Below are positions 56,983 to 64,000 of a stretch of 64,000 nt of DNA, piece after piece. Every line of letters begins with the position of its first letter. Positions within the stretch are counted from its first letter, which is position 1. Source of the stretch: Trichomonas vaginalis G3. Its lineage: Eukaryota > Parabasalia > Trichomonadida > Trichomonadidae. The position numbers were made by a program, and so were the translations under genes. The stretch spans positions 16,182,001 through 16,246,000 of the forward strand of contig NC_067205.1 in the NCBI RefSeq assembly GCF_026262505.1, in the 5' to 3' direction. The notes under the pieces were generated by a model. The model had not been told where the DNA came from, did no database searches, and saw nothing but the letters and a program-made list of their open reading frames with translations.

Positions 56983-57177
56983 TTACCCTTTGTTTACCCT
57001 TTGTTTGTCAAGGTAGTATTGGAGTGCAATTTCTCCAAATTCTCTGTGTCGGAGTTCTTCAGCATTTTCCAAGGTGTACCTGGAGAACTCAAAGAAGTTG
57101 TCAAGAAGATACTGCCATGCTGCTCTTCTGAGTTCGTCGGTATTTTGGAAGTGTTGCACCTTCGAGTCTTCGGACAT
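56983..57177 (-). CDS. Small helical protein
   Basis: 64 codons from ATG (MSEDSKVQHFQNTDELRRAA). All helical, with FFEFSRYTLENAEEL and FGEIALQYYLDK. Its start region (AAAAAATGACACTTTTTCT) resembles that of the previous gene. A short direct duplication (TTTACCCTTTGTTTACCCTTTG) lies at its 3' end. Confidence 0.45.
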   Translation of the reverse strand: MSEDSKVQHFQNTDELRRAAWQYLLDNFFEFSRYTLENAEELRHREFGEIALQYYLDKQRVNKG

Positions 57178-57220
57178 GAAAAAATGACACTTTTTCTATT
57201 AAACCGTTTTGGCATTTCTC

Positions 57221-57400
57221 ATGAGTGAGTATAGTTCTGCCGAACCATTGGAAGAGAAGAAGTACCCTTGCTGGCAAAAGACAAAAATAGTTGCCTTAGT
57301 TGTCATTGCAATTGTACTCGTAATTGAATTCATTGTACTTCTCTTCACGTACATAAAACTCAGCAATGGTATTTGCTTTAAGAAGCTACCATCTTACTAA
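57221..57400 (+). CDS. Small single-pass membrane protein
   Basis: 59 codons from ATG at 57221 (MSEYSSAEPLEEKKYPCWQK). A strong membrane helix (IVALVVIAIVLVIEFIVLLF) is followed by a short tail with one Cys. Divergent from the minus-strand gene at 57177 across 43 bases. Confidence 0.55.
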   Translation: MSEYSSAEPLEEKKYPCWQKTKIVALVVIAIVLVIEFIVLLFTYIKLSNGICFKKLPSY

Positions 57401-57416
57401 GACTAAACACTTAGAT

Positions 57417-57790
57417 TTTTCAAGCTTGACTTTTTACAATTTGAATTTTGTTGCTGAATTCAGTAAAAATAATGTTTAGGTGAAGAGGTGAGATTTCACC
57501 TCTTTTTTCACCTGTTTTTTCACCCTCTTGAATTTTCATGATTTCATCGTAAATGTTTTGTCGAAACTTCATCGTAATGAGCGTAAATCAGACAAAAATA
57601 ATGTTTAGGTGAAGAGGTGAGATTTCACCTCTTTTTTCACCTGTTTTTTCACCCTCTTGAATTTTCATGATTTCATCGTAAATGTTTTGTCGAAACTTCA
57701 TCGTAATGAGCGTAAATCAGACAAAAATAATGTTTAGGTGAAGAGGTGAGATTTCACCTCTTTTTTCACCTGTTTTTTCACCTCATGAGT
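57417..57790. repeat. 129-bp tandem repeats with internal hairpins
   Basis: GTTTAGGTGAAGAGGTGAG starts at 57474, 57603 and 57732 (period 129; the third unit is partial). Each unit has GAGGTGA-GATT-TCACCTC, a perfect hairpin, followed by TTTTTTCACCTG copies. The array begins next to a ~36-bp sequence (57417-57452) that also occurs at the 3' end of the ATPase gene (59126 onward). Confidence 0.9.
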
Positions 57791-57856
57791 TTTCCCGAAA
57801 TAAAAAATAAAGTTGGTTTTTTTAAAAAAATATTTTTTTATTTTTATTGTAAGAAC

Positions 57857-58771
57857 ATGTTAGCAACAACAGCACCAAACTCGTTAGTCATGAACCCAAC
57901 TTCTATGTTAGTAGAGATGAAAAGCTTCATTCCTTCTTCATATACTTTCGAAACAAAAATCCAGAAGATAAAGCAAGAACTTTTAACAAGTAATTTAGAC
58001 TGTACCGCACAGGATGAAACAAATGAACAGTATCTTTATGAAATGCAGGACATTATTGACCATTTACCCAAATTGCCTGAAATTCAGCAGCAAAAACTCA
58101 CTATTCCCGAATTTGACGAAATTGAAGTGAAACCAACTGACTCAGTAGAAATAAAGAAGTTCATACGAAAGGTAAACTATGAATTCCTTGGATTTCATTG
58201 CAACCACAAAGTCATGGACAAAGATTGCGACATGGTATATAAGAACATCTCTGACATATATAAATCCGAAGAATTTAAGACCTACGACAACTTTGTTTCA
58301 TTAGTTGCAAAATGTGTTTGGGAAATAAGAGATAAAGATAGTAGGGGTAAGGTATGGAACGAACAAATAAGACCCGCTATGTTCGAGATGAAGAGAGCAA
58401 TTGACGCCTTAGTTGTTTTAGCAGGTAAGGTTTCAGAATATAACGCAAAAATGAACCCGCAATGTTCAAAATGTAAGGCAGCAATTAGGAAATATAACTA
58501 CTCAGTCAAAGAGATAGAAAGAATGAGAAACGACTATGCAGACTTAAAGAAAGAAGCAGAAAAGCCAGCAGAAGATAAAATGGATATGTTGACATTTCTT
58601 AATAAAAACTATCCAACAGCAGAAGATTTCCTTCTATCTGACGTCAAGAAGAAGTATAAAGAAACTTTCGGTATCGTTAAAACATTCGATGTACTGACAG
58701 AAGAAATAGAAGCTACGAAATTGTTTAGGATTTCAAATATACATCATACAATTCATGTAAAACGCTTATAA
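57857..58771 (+). CDS. Uncharacterised protein of the repeat-flanked cassette
   Basis: 304 codons from ATG at 57857 (MLATTAPNSLVMNPTSMLVE); the frame runs back into the repeats but without plausible coding sequence. Mostly helical, with CxxC-like pairs (FHCNHKVMDKDCD, NPQCSKCKAAIRKYNY) and a coiled coil (VKEIERMRNDYADLKKEAEK). No family recognised. It is preceded by the A/T module (AATATTTTTTTATTTTTATT) also seen at 51200 and 62200, so it uses the element's own promoter type. Confidence 0.55.
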   Translation: MLATTAPNSLVMNPTSMLVEMKSFIPSSYTFETKIQKIKQELLTSNLDCTAQDETNEQYLYEMQDIIDHLPKLPEIQQQKLTIPEFDEIEVKPTDSVEIKKFIRKVNYEFLGFHCNHKVMDKDCDMVYKNISDIYKSEEFKTYDNFVSLVAKCVWEIRDKDSRGKVWNEQIRPAMFEMKRAIDALVVLAGKVSEYNAKMNPQCSKCKAAIRKYNYSVKEIERMRNDYADLKKEAEKPAEDKMDMLTFLNKNYPTAEDFLLSDVKKKYKETFGIVKTFDVLTEEIEATKLFRISNIHHTIHVKRL

Positions 58772-59025
58772 AATAACAGGTGAAAAAAGAGGTGAAAAAA
58801 GAGGTGGAATCTCACCTCTTCACCTAAACATTATTTTTATTGAATTCAGCAACAAAATTCTGAGTAAAATAATTTTTAGGGCTTGTGTCAAACCGTTGAG
58901 TTTTCACAAAATTTAAAAAATAACGTTTACCATGTGAAACGCTTATAAAATAACTGAGGTGAAAAAACAGGTGAAAAAAGAGGTGAAATCTCACCTCTTC
59001 ACCTAAAATATATTTTTGCTGAATT
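58772..59025. repeat. Inverted copies of the 57.5-kb repeat unit
   Basis: Two blocks, 58777-58845 and 58945-59025, are reverse complements of the 57.47-57.78 unit (AGGTGAAAAAAGAGGTG, then TCACCTCTTCACCTAAA and CTGAATTC). They bracket the 304-codon ORF with inverted arrays. Confidence 0.88.
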
Positions 59026-59130
59026 CCGTATGAAATTTCATGAATTTCCTCATATGCTTGCTTCCCTCGAAAAACCGAGAGAAGAACAGCGAGTAGTGAA
59101 AAAACCCTGGTCGCCAAAACTCTTTATTTT
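59026..59130. other. Short spacer between repeat block and ATPase
   Basis: About 100 bases ending in CTTTATTTTTCAAGCTTGAC, which is shared with 57417-57436. No gene. Confidence 0.4.
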
Positions 59131-60005
59131 TCAAGCTTGACTTTTTACAATTTGAACTTTGTTCGCGTAGATGTGAATTCTGAAAGAAGTATGAGGGTCT
59201 TGTATGACTTTGTACTTCTCCCATAGTTCATGTCTGTCAAACTTACCTGCCATGGACTCTTTCATAAGTTCCATGAAATCGTCTTCGGACAATCCAGGGA
59301 AAAGTATGATATCAGTAAGTATTCTTTTAACATCCTTACTTAAACTCTTTGCTGTCTGTACACAAATGACAACTGAGATGTTAAAGTGTCTGAGCTTCTT
59401 GAGAATTCGACACATGTCTTGTTCTCTGTTCTTTAACAAAGGATGAGAAGCAAAGTCATCTAAGATAAGAAGACATCTGTGAGGGTAAGTCTTCCAATCG
59501 TAAGATTGCAATTTCTTCGAAATGTATTCTATCTCTTTCTGTTTGTTTCTGAAGTGTTTCTTCTCTAATATTCTCTGCATTTCCTCATTTGGGTCTTTAA
59601 ACTTCGAATTATATACTCATTTATAGCATTATACTTCAAAACTCTTCTTTGGTACTTCTTTATCCAATCTAACAACTCAGTATCCTTTATACATACTAAC
59701 TTAGACTTCTTTATAATATCTTTGAACGAATTGACGGTTTGGTCAAATTGACCAGAAGTACTACAAATAACAACTAACTCATAGAATGGGTTCTTCTCAT
59801 CTAGTTCTTGTTGTTGTGCAGCCATTTTAAGATAAGTGAAAGTCTTACCCGACCCAGGTGGTGCGATTAGACCTGTTATACCATTCTGAGCAAATAAGAA
59901 CTTGTCATGTATGGTTTTATCTGAGCATTTTCTAACTTCCTCTTGTTCTTGTTTAAAACATTCTCAAATTTCTTGTCAATGTCAGCAAACTTTTTTTCTA
60001 ACATA
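59131..60005 (-). pseudogene. A32-type DNA-packaging ATPase (FtsK/HerA family), broken
   Basis: Minus-strand region with a Walker A stretch (GLIAPPGSGKTFTYLK), ELVVICSTSGQFDQ, Walker B (RCLLILDDFASHPLL) and a sensor-type strand (NISVVICVQTAKSL). In Polintons and related viruses this enzyme pumps DNA into capsids. It does not read as one frame (about two breaks). Confidence 0.8.
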
Positions 60006-60039
60006 TTTTTAGAAAAATTAAAATTTTTATCTTTTGAAA

Positions 60040-60480
60040 ATGTCTAGCGATTTCGCTATCTATATTCGAGACAAACTTTTTGACAGCAAAACATCTGTCG
60101 ACCATAAAATCTTACATAGTGTAAACAAGAAAGGTGAATTTGTTCTAAAGTTCTGTTTCTGGGAATATGACAAGAACCATAAAACATTAGCAGAGAAGTC
60201 TTAATTTGTCAATGACAGACTTGTTGACAGAGATGACGCCGATTGGAAAGATGAAGTCCAACAAAAATTCTTAGAATGCAAAGAAGACACATGCGCTGTT
60301 CTTGAAGATGAAATAGAAAACAGAATAGATGAGCTATTAAAGGACAAAGAACTTTTACATAAATATGGTTGCGAAATTTGACATAACTCCACCAGAAGAA
60401 GAAGAAGAGAGAAAAGAAAGAAAAGAAAGTAAAGAAGAGAAGAAAGAACCGAAGCCAGAGAAAAAGAAATTTGACATGTA
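60040..60480 (+). pseudogene. Small charged protein remnant
   Basis: Plus-strand remnant beginning MSSDFAIYIRDKLFDSK, with helical acidic and then K/E-rich sequence towards the end. Interrupted about twice. Divergent from the ATPase gene. No family recognised. Confidence 0.35.
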
Positions 60481-60497
60481 AAAATAAAATTTTATTT

Positions 60498-60917
60498 TTA
60501 GAACATTTCTGGGTCAATGTCAATGTTCTCTTCCTCTTTAGGGGCAAACACTGGCTTAGACTCTAAAATCTTTTTACCCAATTTACCTTGAACTTCAACT
60601 ATCTTAGACTCATAATATTCATAGTCGTCTGCTTTCTTTGGTTCATAAGGTATAACAAGTTTGTATGCTTTGCCTTCTTTAAGGTTTGAGAACCTTCTGT
60701 CAAAATTTTCTTTGACTGCTAACAAACCTTCTATGTCTAAGTCTTCAAATTTCGCACCATTTTTAGTCACAATAGCAAACTTAACTGGTTCGATGTTCCA
60801 AACTTTGTCAAATGTAGACTTTTCAAAATGGTAGAAGTAAACATTCAAATAAGCGAATGGGTCTAGTTCTTCTTTAAGTCCTGACATATATTTGTTTACT
60901 GAGATGAATTTCGTCAT
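60498..60917 (-). CDS. Uncharacterised Polinton protein
   Basis: 139 codons from ATG (MTKFISVNKYMSGLKEELDP). Alpha/beta fold, possibly a single-strand-binding or replication accessory protein given its position just downstream of the helicase on the same strand; that is inference from position only. It ends acidic (EEENIDIDPEMF). Confidence 0.5.
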   Translation of the reverse strand: MTKFISVNKYMSGLKEELDPFAYLNVYFYHFEKSTFDKVWNIEPVKFAIVTKNGAKFEDLDIEGLLAVKENFDRRFSNLKEGKAYKLVIPYEPKKADDYEYYESKIVEVQGKLGKKILESKPVFAPKEEENIDIDPEMF

Positions 60918-60953
60918 CTTTTTTATCGGATAAAAAAATATTTTTTTTAAAAT

Positions 60954-62189
60954 TTACTCATAAAAATTTTTCTTTGTATATACGCCGTTCTGTATGTCTA
61001 AAAGACTTTTGACATTTGCCAAGAATGTACGTTTAGAAGCTGCCATATAACCATATTCTTGACAATACTGTTTATATTCATCGTACAATGACCTTTCATC
61101 TAAACACTCAAAGTTAGTCTCATCTATAAACAGTTCATATACACTCTTGTTTGCTTCTAACAATGTTTGTCTCTCTTCGGTATATGGAATTTGTCTTGGA
61201 TTGAACTTAGAAATATCTAATGTCATGAAATATGAGAACAAGTGGTTGTAAAAGTTAGGTGTCAAAGTTTCTGCTAAGTCGTCAAAATATTCTGTATCTT
61301 GCATATGAGAATCTGACGTTCTGACAACTACATATCTTCTGTCAGAACTTTCTAACTTCATCGGAACGGCATTGTTTGAAACCATGATGAAATTTGCAAC
61401 ATTTTCACAAACTCTTTGGTCTTTATATTTTCTTTCAACAACTCCAACTTTATCTGTTATAAGACTCTTCAAAGCATCTGAGTTTAAAACTTTTGTTGTA
61501 TCTATACTTTGAAGTTCATTGCAAACTATAAGTTTCATATTCTCTATTGAGGAGTTAAACTTGCCACAGATGTTTTCTATGTTTGTCATATTAGGGTTCG
61601 AATAACCTTCTAACAGTTTGCATAAGATATCTGTAAAGAAAGTGTTCTTACCTGTTCCTTGTTTTCCAATTATAATGAGAGCAGTTTCATTTTTAGCACT
61701 TGGATGTTGTAAGATGTTTGCAAACCAACATAAGATATACTCATAGACTCTTTCGTTTCCATTGCATATAATTTCTTTGACATGGTCTAACCAAGCTTCT
61801 ATAACATTTTCTTTCCATTCTACTTGTTCGTATTTATATCCAGTGAAGATAGAATAGAAGTTTGGAGAAGGTGTATAGAACTTTATACCTCGAACTGAAA
61901 AATCTTCTAACTTTGACAATAAGATATCCCAAGCATCTAACATCTTCATGCCAACTTGTACGACTTTTATTTTCTTAAGTTTTTGTCTACATTCTTGTTC
62001 TGAAACTATTGTCGCTCTTGGTTTGTTAAAGACAACATCCCATTCTTTCATGACATAACATTCTGGGGCAGAGTCAACATAAATGACTAAACGTTTCAAA
62101 TTCTCGACTGCTTTGTTATAGTCTCTAAATGGACACATATTTCTGAAGGCTTGGAAGTCATAAAAATCTGAAACGTCTATTCTGTACAT
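60954..62189 (-). CDS. D5-type superfamily 3 helicase
   Basis: 411 codons, uninterrupted. Walker A GKQGTGKNTFF (~175), Walker B MKLIVCNELQS, and motif C NFIMVSNNAVPMK with DRRYVVVRTSD as the arginine-finger block. This is the layout of D5/SF3 helicases of NCLDVs, virophages and some Polinton-like elements. The N-terminal ~150 residues lack an obvious primase catalytic motif, so it may be helicase only. It probably works with polymerase B in copying the element. Starts with the A/T module. Confidence 0.85.
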   Translation of the reverse strand: MYRIDVSDFYDFQAFRNMCPFRDYNKAVENLKRLVIYVDSAPECYVMKEWDVVFNKPRATIVSEQECRQKLKKIKVVQVGMKMLDAWDILLSKLEDFSVRGIKFYTPSPNFYSIFTGYKYEQVEWKENVIEAWLDHVKEIICNGNERVYEYILCWFANILQHPSAKNETALIIIGKQGTGKNTFFTDILCKLLEGYSNPNMTNIENICGKFNSSIENMKLIVCNELQSIDTTKVLNSDALKSLITDKVGVVERKYKDQRVCENVANFIMVSNNAVPMKLESSDRRYVVVRTSDSHMQDTEYFDDLAETLTPNFYNHLFSYFMTLDISKFNPRQIPYTEERQTLLEANKSVYELFIDETNFECLDERSLYDEYKQYCQEYGYMAASKRTFLANVKSLLDIQNGVYTKKNFYE

Positions 62190-62216
62190 TTTTATAAAAA
62201 TAAAAAAAATATTTTT
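62190..62216. promoter_or_regulatory. A/T-rich start module
   Basis: AAAAAAAATATTTTTTTATT between the helicase start and the next gene's 3' end, matching modules before 51224 and 57857. Candidate core promoter. Confidence 0.5.
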
Positions 62217-63021
62217 TTATTCTTGAGCTTGTTGTTGCATTTGTTCCATTTGTTGCATTTGTTGTTCTTGAGCTATTTGTTGTTGAAGTTGTTCTTGTAA
62301 TACAATACTTTCACCAGTTGCATCTTCCAATTCGAAACTTTCTGCCGTCATTGACAAATACATAGGACATAAAAGTTTTACAGGAACAAAGTTTGCGTCA
62401 ACTAATGTCAACGTTATACTTGCCAAAGTGTTTGAGTTCACTAAGGTTGAAAATTCTGCATTCGAATGAACAATAGGCAAACCAGCAGAGAAAGTATTGT
62501 TTATACGCATAAGTATCTTTTGGTCATAGTAGTTTCTGTCGACATTCGAATAACACTTTGAACCTAAGTTTGAAACAATATATAAGATGGTGTGCTTAAT
62601 GTCAATGGAATAGACATTCCTTGTATGACACCTTTTCCTGTTATAGGAAACTGTTGGTAGTAAAAACCAAATAAGTTTTGTATTATAGCTCATATCGTTT
62701 ATAAGTAAACTCAGTCGGACATCCAAACATAATGAAACCTGCTCTAGTTGCAGCACATGTTACATCCGTCCTTAAAGTATTAAATAAGTCAACAAAACCT
62801 GTTGGTGGTATATCTGAGTAAGTATCTTCAAAGGAGTATTTTTTACCATTCACAACAATAAAGTCTTCTGGTGTCAAAAGAGCAAAACAGGCTTTAGTCG
62901 TCATTGTGTTTAAGGTTAGTTTACAATATCGTCCTTGAGGACTTTGTAAGTTTGTTGTTATAGAATTATATGACTCAGGGTTTTTAGTCGTAATAGTATA
63001 AACCACTATGTCTTCTGCCAT
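62217..63021 (-). pseudogene. Capsid-type (minor capsid/penton-like) protein, broken
   Basis: Beta-rich minus-strand region (YNSITTNLQSPQGRYCKLTL, SIDIKHTILYIVSNLGSKCY, LASITLTLVDANFVPVKLL) ending in a Gln-rich tail (QQQIAQEQQMQQMEQMQQQ). The strand pattern and position suit a jelly-roll virion protein of Polintons, but this is tentative. Not a single frame (about one break). Confidence 0.5.
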
Positions 63022-63606
63022 TTACTTAGCAATAAATTTTAATGAAATGTTGTGGTCGTCAAATATTTTTATGACGTCTGGGAAACTATATTTTAAGTTC
63101 AACGTTTCACCTCCTTTCATAACGTATATCTTGTCAATGACATTATATGAAACACCACAGCAAGCAATGTCGGGTTCTATTTCTTTGATGTTTATATCGT
63201 CTGCCTCTGTCAAAAGTTTCAATAGTTCTTTCAAAACTTCATGAGGTGCAATGACATATGAGTTCACTTTTACAGGGTTGTGTTCGACCAAGTTTAACAT
63301 TATACCTAAAGCTTGACAAATCTTCTCCTGAGTTTTAAGTTTGTCTTTAAGTTGTTGGTAGTCGTTTCGAATATCTGCAACAGAACTTAAGTCTCTGCTA
63401 ACTTCAGGATATGTTGGTTGTTCTTTTACAGGAACTATTGTTATACCATCTTCGTCTTCGTATGGTTTCCCCACTTCAACATCTCTTTCTTTGACATTGA
63501 CAACAACACTTTGACTGTTTGTTTGAGTTGGTGAATTTAACTTCACATCTGCCACCGCCATTAAACCTTTTGAAACACTTACGCTTCTATTTTTCGGAAA
63601 TGACAT
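63022..63606 (-). CDS. Uncharacterised protein with coiled coil
   Basis: 194 codons from ATG at 63606 (MSFPKNRSVSVSKGLMAVAD). A disordered N-terminal third, a coiled coil (IRNDYQQLKDKLKTQEKICQ), and a compact C-terminal domain (DIACCGVSYNVIDKIYVMKG). The longer upstream frame is not coding-like. Starts after TTCTAAGTAAA. Adjacent to the capsid-type gene with no spacer (stop and start at 63022/63021). Confidence 0.5.
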   Translation of the reverse strand: MSFPKNRSVSVSKGLMAVADVKLNSPTQTNSQSVVVNVKERDVEVGKPYEDEDGITIVPVKEQPTYPEVSRDLSSVADIRNDYQQLKDKLKTQEKICQALGIMLNLVEHNPVKVNSYVIAPHEVLKELLKLLTEADDINIKEIEPDIACCGVSYNVIDKIYVMKGGETLNLKYSFPDVIKIFDDHNISLKFIAK

Positions 63607-63624
63607 TTTACTTAGAATAAAAAG

Positions 63625-64000
63625 ATGGACGTATTTGAGTATCTCTTCGAATTGAAGCAAACAAAGTTTACACACACAAACAATACAAATACATTGACAG
63701 AATAGTTCTTTACACAAACAATGGAAAATGTTATAGAATAGCAGTCTTTGCTGAACCAAAATATTTTCATAAAGCAAAGAAAGTTGGTATAACGAAATGG
63801 TGAAAGTTCTTGAAGCAGACAAAAATATAACAACAAAACTGACGATATTTCTAAAGGTAAGTTTATAATACAATATATATCAAAACTGGCGTACTGTCAA
63901 TATTTGACGGAGAGAAGTCAGTTCAAGAACAACTTACTGACCTGCTGCCAAAATCTGCTCGATGGAAGCTGTCGTTACCAATCTGAGGAGCCCCAGCAGG
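63625..64000 (+). pseudogene. Truncated/fragmentary plus-strand region at the window edge
   Basis: Begins MDVFEYLFELKQTKFTHTNN but is interrupted early; later pieces look protein-like only in other frames. Divergent from the gene at 63606. The element continues past the edge. Confidence 0.3.

Larger units (their letters stand above)
45192..64000. mobile_element. Maverick/Polinton, left end and body; right end outside the window
   Basis: A giant virus-like DNA transposon recognised by the joint presence of a retrovirus-type integrase, protein-primed DNA polymerase B, A32-type packaging ATPase, D5-type helicase and virion-type proteins. Such elements occur in thousands of copies in T. vaginalis. 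The left end is placed at a 24-base A run followed by a G/C-rich stretch with a small hairpin. No inverted copy of this end is seen before 64000, so at least 18.8 kb is present. Several genes are interrupted (about six to ten breaks), so it is a fossil, of intermediate age: clearly decayed, yet its proteins remain recognisable. It also carries internal repeats and a possible nested insertion. Confidence 0.88.

Noticed and set aside
57417-59025. CRISPR-like array
   Set aside because: The repeats are long tandem units with no unique spacers, in a eukaryotic mobile element.

Overview
The window looks like nuclear DNA of a trichomonad, most likely Trichomonas vaginalis or a close relative. The reasons are: AT-rich spacers between mostly intronless genes; two near-identical 1.30-kb mariner elements of the Tvmar1 type; ankyrin, BspA-like leucine-rich and beta-helix surface-type protein genes side by side; one spliceosomal intron of only 25 nt with trichomonad-style splice motifs; and a Maverick/Polinton filling the right third. 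This assignment is inference from family content, not from a database match.

Layout. 1-618 is the 3' end of a listerin (LTN1) gene. 1288-2304 is a secreted-type protein. 2340-3639 and 4278-5581 are two mariners in opposite orientation. 5.6-6.6 kb holds a tandemly duplicated, decaying small ORF. 6903-7961 encodes an acidic F-G-rich repeat protein. 8.6-19.99 kb is a housekeeping block: a TPR-like protein, a possible FAAP100/FANCB-like beta-propeller, MCM7, a VPS9-domain (Rab5 GEF-type) protein and a CARMIL-like LRR protein with a 25-nt first intron. 20.4-33.5 kb is an accessory block: three beta-helix proteins, a BspA-like protein, an F5/8-type-C domain protein, three ankyrin genes (two carrying a single frame disruption in an A run) and 95-bp tandem repeats. 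33685-42483 is a very large HYDIN (ciliary central-pair) gene with its built-in adenylate-kinase-like domain. It is divergent from a tail-anchored helical protein and is followed by a coiled-coil protein.

From about 45.2 kb to the right edge lies a Maverick/Polinton (giant virus-like transposon) whose right end is outside the window. Recognisable parts are a D12-class adenine methyltransferase, small virion-type proteins, a phage tail-collar-like fibre protein, a retrovirus-type integrase, protein-primed DNA polymerase B, an HNH-like segment, an A32-type packaging ATPase, a D5-type SF3 helicase and capsid-like proteins. Several parts are broken, roughly six to ten breaks in total by eye, so it is treated here as a fossil. 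Inside it are a block of compact small genes of less AT-rich composition (53.5-57.4 kb) and an ORF cassette bracketed by 129-bp tandem repeats and their inverted copies (57.4-59.1 kb).

The host genes do not form operons. Neighbours are unrelated in function, as usual for trichomonads. The Polinton genes are packed tightly, sometimes overlapping, with recurring A/T-rich modules just upstream of their start codons.
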